Positions 9,046-17,576 of a DNA stretch of 64,000 bases are shown piece after piece. Below the pieces are notes generated by a model, which did not search any database, had not been told where the DNA came from, and saw only the letters and a list, made by a program, of their open reading frames with translations. The DNA lies in the NCBI RefSeq assembly GCF_030271515.1, contig NZ_JASCXI010000002.1, positions 558,001 through 622,000 of the forward strand, given 5' to 3'. Positions within the stretch are counted from its first letter, which is position 1; the number at the start of each line of letters is the position of its first letter. A program made the translations under genes and the position numbers. The stretch is from Erythrobacter oryzae. GTDB lineage: Bacteria; Pseudomonadota; Alphaproteobacteria; Sphingomonadales; Sphingomonadaceae.

Positions 9046-10023
9046 CTATTCGGTCAGCTGGCGCGGGAGCTTGAACACCATCTTCTCGACGGTGGCGGTG
9101 ATTTCCTTCTCGTGGATCGTCCGGCGCTGGGCGAGCGCGGCGACCACTTCGCGCACGAGAACCTCGGGCGCCGAGGCCCCCGCGGTCAGCCCCAGCGTCT
9201 CGACGCCTTCGAGCCAAGCAAAGTCGATCTCGGAGGCGCGCTGGATCAGCTTGGCGGGGGTGCCGAGCCGCTCGGACACCTCGACCAGCCGCAGCGAGTT
9301 CGAGGAATTGGGCGCGCCGATCACCAGCACCAGATCGCAATCATGCGCGAGCTCCTTGACCGCCGCCTGGCGGTTGGAGGTGGCATAGCAGATATCCTCT
9401 GCCCGAGGCCCCGAGATGTTGGGATAGCGCCACTCCAGCGCCTGGATCACCTCGCGGGTGTCGTCCACCGACAGCGTCGTCTGGGTGAGGTAGGCAAGCT
9501 CCTCGTCGGAATCGAAGGGCAGCTTGTCGACGTCCTCGATCGTCTCGACCAGCGTCATCTGCCCGGGTTCGACCTGACCCATGGTGCCGATCACCTCGGG
9601 GTGGCCTTCGTGGCCGATGAAGATGATGTGGCGGCCCTTTTCGATCTGGCGTTCCGCCTGGCGGTGGATCTTGCTGACGAGCGGACAGGTGGCGTCGACA
9701 TAGAGCAGCTTGCGGCGCTTGGCCTCGGCCGGAACCGCCTTGGGCACGCCGTGCGCGCTGAACACCACCGGCGCGTCATCCGGCACTTCGTCGAGTTCCT
9801 TGACGAAGATCGCGCCCTTGGCCTTCAGCTGCTCCACGACATATTTGTTGTGGACGATCTCGTGGCGCACGAAGACCGGTGCACCATACCGCTCGAGCGC
9901 CTTCTCGACGATCTCGATCGCGCGGTCGACCCCGGCGCAGAACCCGCGCGGGGCAGCGATCAGGAGGTTGAGGGGCGGCAGCTCGGCAGCCGGAGCGTCA
10001 GCGGCGGGAAAGGGCGCGTTCAT
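9046..10023 (-). CDS. ispH: 4-hydroxy-3-methylbut-2-enyl diphosphate reductase
   Basis: 325 residues. This is the last step of the MEP pathway, giving isopentenyl and dimethylallyl diphosphate through a [4Fe-4S] cluster. The three cluster cysteines are Cys29 (PRGFCAG), Cys113 (DATCPLV) and Cys212 (ICYATS). SAHGVP and the catalytic Glu143 region ([10 protein letters not shown]) are also present. The N-terminus carries about 17 extra Ala/Pro-rich residues before [12 protein letters not shown]. First gene of the ispH-thrB-rnhA cluster. Confidence 0.97.
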   Translation of the reverse strand: MNAPFPAADAPAAELPPLNLLIAAPRGFCAGVDRAIEIVEKALERYGAPVFVRHEIVHNKYVVEQLKAKGAIFVKELDEVPDDAPVVFSAHGVPKAVPAEAKRRKLLYVDATCPLVSKIHRQAERQIEKGRHIIFIGHEGHPEVIGTMGQVEPGQMTLVETIEDVDKLPFDSDEELAYLTQTTLSVDDTREVIQALEWRYPNISGPRAEDICYATSNRQAAVKELAHDCDLVLVIGAPNSSNSLRLVEVSERLGTPAKLIQRASEIDFAWLEGVETLGLTAGASAPEVLVREVVAALAQRRTIHEKEITATVEKMVFKLPRQLTE

Positions 10024-10095
10024 GTCGCCCCCTCTAGCGCAAGCGCCGCGTCATCGCTAGGGCGCTCGGGATCGTTTAATTCGAGGACGGCTTTG

Positions 10096-10746
10096 ATGAA
10101 GCTTCGCGCGCGCGCCCTTACTGCCCTTTCCGCCGTGGCGGCGCTGTCCGCCTGCTCGAACGAGGGCGAGCTGGTGATCGACCAGGGCGTCGGCATCGCC
10201 AGCGTGCTGACGCTGTGCCCGTCGGTCGGGATTCCCGACTACACCGGCGACGTCACCACCTTCAGGAACCCCGCCGACACCACCGTCGCCAGCCTCGATG
10301 TGAGCGCTTCGATGACGAACCTGCGCGCGACCTGCAACGACACCGCAGACAGGATCTATTCCGAGGCGACTTTCACCGTGAACGCCCGCCGCAGCGACAC
10401 GCGCGGCGCGCGCACGGTCGAGCTCCCCTATTTCGTGACCGTCGTGCGCGGCGGGACCGCGGTGGTCTCCAAGCGTATCGGCACCGTCACGCTCGCCTTC
10501 GCCGACGGGCAGGAGTGCGCGACGGCGACCGGCAAGGCGGGCGGCTTCGTCAACCGCGCCGATGCGGCGCTGCCCGAGGACATCCGCCAGAAGATCACCA
10601 AGCGACGACGCGCGGGCGACGAGGAAGCGGCGCTCGATCCGCTCGCCGACCCCGAGGTCAAGGCGGCGATCGCGCGCACCCGCTTCGAGATGCTGGTTGG
10701 CTTCCAGCTGACCGAGGCGCAGCTGAAGTATAACGTGACGCGCTGA
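10096..10746 (+). CDS. conserved hypothetical lipoprotein
   Basis: 216 residues. The N-terminus MKLRARALTALSAVAALSAC is a lipoprotein signal with Cys20 as the predicted lipidation site. The rest is a probable beta-rich periplasmic domain with TLAFADGQECATATGKAGG and a charged C-terminal segment. I do not recognise a characterised family, though it resembles lipoproteins I associate with sphingomonads. It is divergent from ispH with about 70 nt between the starts. Confidence 0.75.
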   Translation: MKLRARALTALSAVAALSACSNEGELVIDQGVGIASVLTLCPSVGIPDYTGDVTTFRNPADTTVASLDVSASMTNLRATCNDTADRIYSEATFTVNARRSDTRGARTVELPYFVTVVRGGTAVVSKRIGTVTLAFADGQECATATGKAGGFVNRADAALPEDIRQKITKRRRAGDEEAALDPLADPEVKAAIARTRFEMLVGFQLTEAQLKYNVTR

Positions 10747-10752
10747 TTGTTG

Positions 10753-10774
10753 CGGGGGCGCCTCCGCGCCCCCG
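10753..10774 (+). terminator. GC-rich hairpin after the lipoprotein gene
   Basis: CGGGGGCG at 10753-10760 pairs perfectly with CGCCCCCG at 10767-10774 around a 6-nt loop, six bases after the lipoprotein stop. No T-tract follows, so termination may be weak or assisted. Confidence 0.5.
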
Positions 10775-10874
10775 TCCTCGGTGCTGTTCCTTCGCTGCGC
10801 TACGGGCACCTGCGGCTCGCGCGCGTGCGCTCGCGACGCCTCCGGCGTCGAACCGGTATTCCATTTTGCCGTCA

Positions 10875-10893
10875 CCCCGGGCTTGACCCGGGG
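10875..10893. repeat. short palindromic element upstream of argS
   Basis: CCCCGGG at 10875-10881 and CCCGGGG at 10887-10893 flank CTTGA. A related hairpin (CCCCGGC, TCAAG, GCCGGGG) occurs at 44397-44415. Both look like members of a common intergenic palindrome family of high-GC alphaproteobacteria. Nothing else is seen in 10747-10947 apart from the hairpin at 10753. Confidence 0.5.
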
Positions 10894-10947
10894 CTAGGCT
10901 TCCTTCTTTGCACGCGCGATCATCCGCGCCATCGCTACGAGAAACCG

Positions 10948-12696
10948 ATGACCGAACCGAAAACCCTCTATGCCGCCTACGCGGCGCTGATCGAACAAGT
11001 GCTGACCGGGCTGGTCGGCGAAGGTCTGCTGCCCGCCGGCACCAGCTTCGCCAACGTCACGCTCGAGCCGCCGCGCGATGCCTCGCATGGCGACCTCGCG
11101 ACCAACGCCGCGATGGTGCTGGCCAAGCCCGCGGGCCTCAACCCCCGCGCGCTGGCCGAGGCGATCACGGCCAAGCTCAGCCAGCACCCCGGCATCACCA
11201 GCGCCGCAATCGCCGGCCCCGGCTTCATCAACCTGTGCCTCGCCCCCGCTGCCTGGCTGAACGAGCTCGCCGCCATCGCCGCCCTTGGCGCCGAATATGG
11301 CCGCTCAGGGATGGGCGAGGGGCGGATGGTCAATGTCGAATATGTCTCGGCCAACCCCACCGGCCCCATGCACATGGGCCACTGCCGCGGCGCAGTGGTG
11401 GGCGATGCGCTCGCGGGTCTGCTCGAATTCGCCGGGCACCGGGTGACCAAGGAATACTACGTCAACGACGCGGGCGCGCAGGTCGATGTCCTCGCCCGCT
11501 CGGTGCACATGCGGTATCGCGAGGCGCTGGGTGAAGCGATCACCATCCCCGAAGGCCTCTACCCCGGCGAATATCTCAAGCCCGTGGGCGAGGCGCTCGC
11601 CGCCGAGTTCGGTGACAAATATGCCGCCGCGCCCGAGGCCGAGTGGCTGATCCTATTCCGCACCCGCGCGGTCGCGGCGATGATGGACATGATCCGCGAG
11701 GATCTGGCGACGCTCGGCATCAAGCACGACCTTTTCTCCTCCGAGGCCGAATTGCAGGCCTCGGGCAAAGTCGATGCGGCCGAGCAATGGCTGCGCGACC
11801 ACGATCTTGTCTATGACGGCGTGCTGGAAGCCCCCAAGGGCAAGGCCCCGCCGGAAGACTGGGAGCCGGTCTCGCTCCCGCTGTTCCGCTCGACCAGGTT
11901 CGGCGACGATCAGGATCGCCCGATCAAGAAGTCGAACGGCGCGTGGACTTACTTTGGCGCGGATCTCGCATACCACTTCCAGAAGGCCCAGACCGCCGAC
12001 GCGCTGGTCGACATCTGGGGCGCGGATCATGCCGGCACGGTCAAGCGCATCAAGGCCGCCGTCGCCGCGCTGACCAGCGCCGATGGCGCGGCGCCCAAGC
12101 CGTTCGAGGTCAAGCTGGTCCAGATGGTCCAGTTGATGAAGGGCGGCCAGCCGTTCAAGATGTCGAAGCGCGCGGGCAACTTCGTCACGCTCGCCGATGT
12201 GGTCGAGATGGTCGGCAAGGACGTGGTGCGCTTCACCATGCTGACCCGTAAGCCCGACGCGCAGATGGACTTCGACTTCGACAAGGTGGTCGAGGCCTCG
12301 AAGGACAATCCGGTCTTCTACGTCCAGTATGCCCACGCGCGCATCCGCTCGACGCTGAGGAAGGCCGCGGACTTGGGGATCACACCTTCGGACGCTGCGC
12401 TGGACAAGCTCGGGGCCGAGGAGCTGGCGCTGGTCGCCCGCGCCGCGCAGTTCCCGCGCGAGATCGAGGCGGCGGCCCGGGCGCGCGAGCCGCACCGGAT
12501 CGCTTTCTACCTCTACGATCTCGCCGCCGACCTCCATTCCTACTGGAACCTCGGTAATGACCGCCCGGAAAAGCGCTTCATCGTGGAACAGGACGCGCAG
12601 CTCACGGCGGCAAGGCTTTTCCTCGGGAGCGCAATCGGGCAAGTGATCCGCAATGGTCTCGGCGTGCTCGGCGTCGAGGCGGTCGAGAGCATGTAG
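10948..12696 (+). CDS. argS: arginyl-tRNA synthetase
   Basis: 582 residues from the ATG at 10948, where similarity to ArgS begins (MTEPKTLYAAYAALIEQVL); the frame is open further upstream through intergenic sequence. Class I motifs are present: HMGH at 142-145 (HIGH) and KMSK at 404-407. The N-terminal Add-1 domain and the C-terminal DALR anticodon-binding domain (AHARIRSTLRKA to the end) are intact. It charges tRNA-Arg in the cytoplasm. Confidence 0.97.
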   Translation: MTEPKTLYAAYAALIEQVLTGLVGEGLLPAGTSFANVTLEPPRDASHGDLATNAAMVLAKPAGLNPRALAEAITAKLSQHPGITSAAIAGPGFINLCLAPAAWLNELAAIAALGAEYGRSGMGEGRMVNVEYVSANPTGPMHMGHCRGAVVGDALAGLLEFAGHRVTKEYYVNDAGAQVDVLARSVHMRYREALGEAITIPEGLYPGEYLKPVGEALAAEFGDKYAAAPEAEWLILFRTRAVAAMMDMIREDLATLGIKHDLFSSEAELQASGKVDAAEQWLRDHDLVYDGVLEAPKGKAPPEDWEPVSLPLFRSTRFGDDQDRPIKKSNGAWTYFGADLAYHFQKAQTADALVDIWGADHAGTVKRIKAAVAALTSADGAAPKPFEVKLVQMVQLMKGGQPFKMSKRAGNFVTLADVVEMVGKDVVRFTMLTRKPDAQMDFDFDKVVEASKDNPVFYVQYAHARIRSTLRKAADLGITPSDAALDKLGAEELALVARAAQFPREIEAAARAREPHRIAFYLYDLAADLHSYWNLGNDRPEKRFIVEQDAQLTAARLFLGSAIGQVIRNGLGVLGVEAVESM

Positions 12697-12724
12697 TCTG
12701 CCTTAGGGGGGCACCAGGTCCGTG

Positions 12725-13450
12725 ATGGTCGATGCCGAATACGAAGAGCTGAACGAGGGTGAGGACGCGCTCGGCGACGAGCTCGGGCTCGGCGAACCCG
12801 ACAGCCTGCCGTGGCTCGAATCCGACGAGGAGGACGAGGGTGCGGGCGGGGTCGACACCGGCCAGATCATGCTGTTCGCCGCGGGGCTGGTGGCACTGCT
12901 CGGCGTGGTGGTGGCGGGCGTATGGTACGTCAGCAACCGTGCGGCCAGCAGCGAGGTGGTCGCCGACGGCAGCGTGATCGCCGCGCCCGAGGGGCCGATC
13001 AAGACGCGGCCCGACGATCCGGGCGGCAAGACCTTCGACGGCACCGGCAATGTCGCCCCCGTGGTTGGCGAGGGCGGATCGCGCCCCGGCGTAGTGGCAG
13101 AAACCCCGCTTCCGGGCGCGACGCCCGCAGCAGGCCAGCCTGCCGCGCAGCCCTCAGCGGCGCCGACTAAGCCGGTGCCCGCCGCCTCGCCCGCTGCCGG
13201 GCAGGCACCCGCGACCGGCGGCGTCGGCGTCCAGCTCGCTGCCTACGGCACCCGCGCCCGCGCTGAGCAGGGCTGGAGCGACGCCCAGCGCCGCACCGAT
13301 GCCCTGAAGGGCATCAAGTATCGCGTGGTCGAGGGCAAGGTCGACATCGGCACGGTCTACCGCCTGCAGGCCGTGGTCGGCAGCCGCGCCGAGGCCGACC
13401 GTCTGTGCGGTGCCCTGAAGGCCGACGGGGTCGATTGCCAGGTAAAGTGA
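12725..13450 (+). CDS. SPOR-domain membrane protein
   Basis: 241 residues from the ATG at 12725 (a GTG one codon earlier is equally possible). The first ~45 residues are strongly acidic, a single membrane segment spans about 46-68, a Pro/Ala-rich linker follows, and a SPOR domain occupies about 165-241 (VGVQLAAYGTRARAEQGW to VDCQVK). SPOR domains bind denuded glycan strands at the septum. The protein is probably an inner-membrane, periplasm-facing division factor. It lies 28 nt after argS. Confidence 0.85.
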   Translation: MVDAEYEELNEGEDALGDELGLGEPDSLPWLESDEEDEGAGGVDTGQIMLFAAGLVALLGVVVAGVWYVSNRAASSEVVADGSVIAAPEGPIKTRPDDPGGKTFDGTGNVAPVVGEGGSRPGVVAETPLPGATPAAGQPAAQPSAAPTKPVPAASPAAGQAPATGGVGVQLAAYGTRARAEQGWSDAQRRTDALKGIKYRVVEGKVDIGTVYRLQAVVGSRAEADRLCGALKADGVDCQVK

Positions 13451-13474
13451 ACGGACTCGAAGTAGCTGGGGATT

Positions 13475-13494
13475 GGCGGGGGCTTTCTCCCGCC
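13475..13494 (+). terminator. hairpin between the SPOR gene and nagZ
   Basis: GGCGGG at 13475-13480 and CCCGCC at 13489-13494 with an 8-nt loop; outer GGGG and CCCC can extend the stem. There is no T-tract. It could be a weak terminator or a processing hairpin. Confidence 0.35.
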
Positions 13495-13546
13495 TTGCCC
13501 CACTGCCGCCCTTGCTAGCCCCCGCGCACGGTGCGACGTTACGCGC

Positions 13547-14560
13547 ATGATTCCGGCGATCTTCGGCATTTCGGGCCCGCAGCTGACCGCGGACGAGCGC
13601 GCCTTCTTCCGCGACTGCGATCCGGCGGGCTACATCCTGTTCGGGCGCAATTGCGTCGATCCGGAGCAATTGCGCGCGCTCACCGATGATCTCAGGAGCC
13701 TCCACGGGCGTGACCGCCTGCTGGTCTCGATCGATCAGGAAGGCGGCCGCGTCGCGCGGCTGCGCCCGCCGCATTGGGCGGGCTATCCTGCGGGCGCGGC
13801 GTTCGAGGCGCTCTATGACATCGCCCCCGCCAGCGCGATCGAGGCGGCGCGTGCCAATGCCACGGCGATGGCGCTCGAACTCTCGGCGATGGGCATCACG
13901 GTCGATTATCACCCCCCGCTCGACCTGCGCGTCCCCGGCGCGCATGACGTGATCGGCGACCGCGCTTTCGGGAGCGATCCGATGCAGGTCGCCGCCTTGG
14001 GCCGCGCGGTGCTCGAAGGGCTGGCGGCGGGCGGGGTTGCGGGCTGCATCAAGCACATGCCGGGGCATGGCCGCACCGATGTCGACACCCACAAGGCGCT
14101 CCCCACGGTCACCGCGAGCGCCGAGGAACTTGAGGACGACCTCGCCCCGTTCCGCACCCTGAACCACGCGCTGATCGGCATGACGGGACACCTGGTCTTC
14201 ACCGCCTGGGACGCCGAGAACCCCGCCACCCTGTCCGAAACGGTGATCCGCGACATCATCCGCGGGCAGATCGGCTTCGATGGGCTGCTGCTCACCGACG
14301 ATATCGACATGGAGGCGCTGGGCGGCTCGATCCCCGAGCGCGCCGCGCGTGCCCATGCGGCGGGGTGCGACATCATCCTCAACTGCTGGGCGAAGATGGG
14401 CGACATGGAGGGCATCTGCAACGTGCTCCCCGCCATGCCCGAGGCGACCGCCGCGCGGCTCGACCGGGCACTGGCGGGCACCCGTATCGCCGAGAGCGTC
14501 GCTCCGCAAGCTGCCGAACTCCTCGCCAAGCGCGACGCTCTGCTGGCGCTGACCGCATGA
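13547..14560 (+). CDS. nagZ: beta-N-acetylhexosaminidase
   Basis: 337 residues, glycoside hydrolase family 3 without the C-terminal domain. It removes N-acetylglucosamine from 1,6-anhydro-muropeptides in cytoplasmic peptidoglycan recycling. Signature stretches are SIDQEGGRVARL, KHMPGHGRTDVDTH (the mobile catalytic His loop) and LLTDDIDMEAL (the Asp nucleophile). Its stop codon overlaps the scpA start (ATGA). nagZ-scpA-scpB-tat is a common gene order in alphaproteobacteria. Confidence 0.95.
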   Translation: MIPAIFGISGPQLTADERAFFRDCDPAGYILFGRNCVDPEQLRALTDDLRSLHGRDRLLVSIDQEGGRVARLRPPHWAGYPAGAAFEALYDIAPASAIEAARANATAMALELSAMGITVDYHPPLDLRVPGAHDVIGDRAFGSDPMQVAALGRAVLEGLAAGGVAGCIKHMPGHGRTDVDTHKALPTVTASAEELEDDLAPFRTLNHALIGMTGHLVFTAWDAENPATLSETVIRDIIRGQIGFDGLLLTDDIDMEALGGSIPERAARAHAAGCDIILNCWAKMGDMEGICNVLPAMPEATAARLDRALAGTRIAESVAPQAAELLAKRDALLALTA

Positions 14561-15342
14561 ACGCGACCGACCAGCCCTTCATGTTCGCGCCCGACGCCGG
14601 ACGGCAGGACGCCGATGCGCTCTATCTCGAGCTTGACGGCTGGGAGGGCCCGCTCGACCTGCTGCTCGATCTGGCGCGGCGGCAGAAGGTCGACTTGCGC
14701 CAGATTTCGATCCTCGCGCTGGTCGACCAATACCTCAACTACATCGAGCGCGCGGGCGCGCTGAAGCTGGAGCTGGCGGCCGATTACCTCGTGATGGCCG
14801 CGTGGCTAGCCTACCTCAAATCGGCGATGCTGCTGCCCAAGGCCGAGCAGGAAGACCCCTCGCCGGAGGAGCTGGCGCTGCGCCTGCAACTGCGCCTGCA
14901 ACGCCTTGGCGCGATGCGCGAGGCGGCCGGGCGGCTGATGGGCCGCGACCGGATCGGGCGCGACGTGTTCCTCAGGGGCGCGCCCGAGGGCCTGCGCACC
15001 GACCGCAAGACCGTTTGGCGCTCGGACCTCTTCAGCGTCATTCAGGCCTACGGGCAGGTCAAGGCGCGCACCGCCCCGCGCATCTACCACGTCGCCAACC
15101 GCCCGGTGATGACCCTCGATTCGGCATTGGAGCGGGTGTCCTCGATGCTCGGCGTGACGCTCGAGTGGATGGAGATCCGCGACTTCCTCCCGCCCCACGC
15201 CTCGCCGGCGTTGAAGCGCTCGGCGCTGGCGTCGAGCTTCGTGGCTGCGCTCGAGCTGACCAAGCGCGGGCGGGCGGAGATCGAACAGGACGGCGCCTTC
15301 GCCCCCTTGCGCATCCGCCGCCTGAAGGATGCGGCGGCATGA
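14557..15342 (+). CDS. scpA: segregation and condensation protein A
   Basis: 261 residues. This is the kleisin subunit that bridges the SMC heads in chromosome condensation. It has the N-terminal WEGPLDLLLDLARRQKVDLRQI block, YLVMAAWLAYLKSAMLLP, and the C-terminal winged-helix region with VAALELTKRGRAEIEQDGAFAPL. It overlaps nagZ upstream and scpB downstream by 4 nt each, so translation is probably coupled. Confidence 0.96.
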   Translation: MNATDQPFMFAPDAGRQDADALYLELDGWEGPLDLLLDLARRQKVDLRQISILALVDQYLNYIERAGALKLELAADYLVMAAWLAYLKSAMLLPKAEQEDPSPEELALRLQLRLQRLGAMREAAGRLMGRDRIGRDVFLRGAPEGLRTDRKTVWRSDLFSVIQAYGQVKARTAPRIYHVANRPVMTLDSALERVSSMLGVTLEWMEIRDFLPPHASPALKRSALASSFVAALELTKRGRAEIEQDGAFAPLRIRRLKDAAA

Positions 15343-15953
15343 GTGAAGAGCCCGGCACGCTCGAACGCGCGGTCGAGGCGACGCTGTTCGCCGCCGAGAC
15401 GCCGATGGGCGTCGAGGCGCTCGCCGCCCATCTCGGCGGGCTGGCGCCCGGCGATGTGCGCGAGGCGCTCGTGCTGCTCGAGGCGCGCTATCGCAATCGC
15501 GGCATCCACCTGGTCGAGCGCGGCGGGCGCTGGCATTTCGAGACCGCGCCCGATCTCGCCCACCTGCTGCGCCGCGAGAAGGAGCAGGTCCGCCGCCTCA
15601 GCCGCGCGGCGACCGAAGTTCTCGCGATCATCGCCTATCACGAGCCGGTCAGCCGCGCCGAGATCGAATCGATCCGCGGCGTGCAGACCAGCGCGGGCAC
15701 GCTCGATGTGCTGATGGAGGCGGGCTGGGTGAAGCCCGCCGGCCGCCGCGAGGTGCCGGGGCGTCCGGTCATCTACGCCACCACGCCCGACTTCCTCGAC
15801 CACTTCGGCCTCGCCAGCCGCCGTGACCTCCCCGGCATCGACGAATTGCGCGCCGCGGGCCTGCTCGATCCGGTCGACGAGGCGCTGGAGGCGGCGATGC
15901 AGTTCGAGCCCGACGAAGACAGCACGCCGGACGACGAGAATCTGGCGGACTGA
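15339..15953 (+). CDS. scpB: segregation and condensation protein B
   Basis: 204 residues with the tandem winged-helix domains of ScpB; RAATEVLAIIAYHEPVSRAEIESIRGV is the family signature (quoted here only in outline: positions about 85-112). It binds ScpA in the SMC-ScpAB complex. The C-terminus ends in an acidic tail (DEDSTPDDENLAD). It starts inside the scpA stop codon region. Confidence 0.95.
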   Translation: MSEEPGTLERAVEATLFAAETPMGVEALAAHLGGLAPGDVREALVLLEARYRNRGIHLVERGGRWHFETAPDLAHLLRREKEQVRRLSRAATEVLAIIAYHEPVSRAEIESIRGVQTSAGTLDVLMEAGWVKPAGRREVPGRPVIYATTPDFLDHFGLASRRDLPGIDELRAAGLLDPVDEALEAAMQFEPDEDSTPDDENLAD

Positions 15954-16064
15954 CTCGCAATTGCTGCAGAACGGGCCTAAATGGGCGCATAACGAACGCC
16001 GGGCCCCAAGCCTCGGCCTTGCGGCATTACCCCAAGCCCCCGCCGCAGTTCAGGAGTTGAGACA

Positions 16065-16316
16065 ATGGGTATTGGTTCGCTGTGGCACTGGATCATCGTT
16101 CTCCTGATCGTGCTGGTCCTGTTCGGACGCGGCCGCATCTCGGAGATGATGGGCGATTTCGGCAAGGGCATCTCGAGCTTCAAGAAGGGCCTTAACGAGA
16201 CCGAGGACACCGTCTCCAAGGCCGCCCGGATCGATCCGCCCGCCGCTCCGCCCGCTGCCCCGGTCGAGACCCCGGCCGCCGCTCCGGCCGAGAAGACCGA
16301 CGGCACCGGCGCCTGA
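16065..16316 (+). CDS. tatA: Sec-independent translocase subunit TatA
   Basis: 83 residues: a short N-terminal membrane helix ([18 protein letters not shown]), an amphipathic helix starting [20 protein letters not shown], and an Ala/Pro-rich tail. TatA polymerises to form the pore for folded proteins. CAGGAG stands about 10 nt upstream of the ATG. The 111 nt after scpB may contain a promoter, but I see no clear -35/-10 pair. Confidence 0.95.
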   Translation: MGIGSLWHWIIVLLIVLVLFGRGRISEMMGDFGKGISSFKKGLNETEDTVSKAARIDPPAAPPAAPVETPAAAPAEKTDGTGA

Positions 16317-16360
16317 GCCAGCGGCCCTGACCTCCTGACGGCAGCCGAGGCGCCCATTCC

Positions 16361-16774
16361 ATGTTCGATGTCGGCGCCGGAGAGCTGCTGGTCATCCTGA
16401 TCGTCGCGGTGATCGTGATCGGTCCCAAGGACTTGCCGCTGGCGATGCGCACCGCCGGTCGCTGGATCGGCAAGATGCGGCGCGTCTCGGCCCATTTCCG
16501 CTCCGGCATCGACGCCATGGTGCGCGAGGCCGAACTCGAGGAAATGGAGAAGAAGTGGAAGGCGCAGAACGAGGAGATCATGCGCCGCTCCGCCGCGCTC
16601 ACCGCCGCCGAGGCCGGCGCGCCGGTGATGACGGGCCCTCCGCCCGTGGAGACGCCGCCCGTGGAGCCGCCGCCGGTCGAGACGCCGCCGCCGCTCCCCT
16701 CCGAGACGCCCGCGACAACGGCCGCACCCGAGGCGCCCGAACCCGCCCCGAAGGGCTCCAGCGCCGATGTTTAA
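16361..16774 (+). CDS. tatB: Sec-independent translocase subunit TatB
   Basis: 137 residues. It has the TatB start MFDVGAGELLVILIVAVIVIGPKDLP, given here by its first 20 residues MFDVGAGELLVILIVAVIVI, then the amphipathic helix around RTAGRWIGKMRRVSAHFRSG and a long Pro/Glu-rich tail. TatB with TatC recognises twin-arginine signals. The last 8 nt overlap tatC. Confidence 0.94.
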   Translation: MFDVGAGELLVILIVAVIVIGPKDLPLAMRTAGRWIGKMRRVSAHFRSGIDAMVREAELEEMEKKWKAQNEEIMRRSAALTAAEAGAPVMTGPPPVETPPVEPPPVETPPPLPSETPATTAAPEAPEPAPKGSSADV

Positions 16775-17576
16775 GGTCGACGACCTCGACGAGACCCGTG
16801 CGCCGCTGCTCGACCATCTGATCGAGCTGCGCACCCGCATCGTGCGCTCGCTGCTGGCGTTGGGGGTGGGCTTTGCGATCTGCCTCTATTTTGCCGACGA
16901 GATCCTCGGCATTCTGGTCCAGCCGCTCAAGGACGCCTTTCCGGAAGGCAAGGGCCAGCTGATCTTCACCAAGCTTCCGGAAGTGTTCTTCGTCGAGCTC
17001 AAGGTCGCGCTGTTTGCCGGCTTCATGGTCAGCTTTCCGGTGATCGCCAACCAGCTGTGGGCCTTCGTCGCGCCGGGGCTCTATGCGCGCGAGAAGAAGG
17101 CCTTCCTGCCCTTCCTTCTGGCCACCCCGGTGCTGTTCACCGCGGGCGCATCGCTCGCCTATTTCGTGGTGATGCCGGTCGCCTTTACCTTCTTCCTCGG
17201 CTTCGGCGGGATGACCGGGGGGCTCGACGTGCAGGCGCTGCCGAGTGCGGGCGATTACCTCAATCTGGTGATGCAGTTCATCCTCGCCTTCGGGCTGACC
17301 TTCCTGCTGCCGGTGCTGCTGCTGCTGCTCCACCGCGCCGGGATCGTGACGCGCGACCAGATGGTCGCCGCGCGGCGCTATGTGATCGTCGGCATCTTCA
17401 TCATCGCCGCCGTGGTGACCCCGCCCGATCCGGGTTCGCAGCTGGTGCTGGCGATCCCGCTCTGGCTGCTGTTCGAGGCCTCGCTGGTGCTGATGCGCCT
17501 TCAGGAAAAGGCCGTCGCCGCCGACAAGGCCGCGCGCGAGGCCGAGGAAAACGCCGAGGCCGCGGCGGCGGAGTAG
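16767..17576 (+). CDS. tatC: Sec-independent translocase subunit TatC
   Basis: 269 residues with six membrane segments. It shows the TatC hallmarks: LLDHLIELRTRIVRS at the N-terminus, PVIANQLWAFVAPGLYAREKK given by WAFVAPGLYAREKK, and ITPPDPGSQ-like VVTPPDPGSQ. It binds the twin-arginine signal peptide in the inner membrane. It starts 8 nt inside tatB. Its TAG at 17574-17576 directly abuts the stop of the converging amidohydrolase gene. Confidence 0.96.
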   Translation: MFKVDDLDETRAPLLDHLIELRTRIVRSLLALGVGFAICLYFADEILGILVQPLKDAFPEGKGQLIFTKLPEVFFVELKVALFAGFMVSFPVIANQLWAFVAPGLYAREKKAFLPFLLATPVLFTAGASLAYFVVMPVAFTFFLGFGGMTGGLDVQALPSAGDYLNLVMQFILAFGLTFLLPVLLLLLHRAGIVTRDQMVAARRYVIVGIFIIAAVVTPPDPGSQLVLAIPLWLLFEASLVLMRLQEKAVAADKAAREAEENAEAAAAE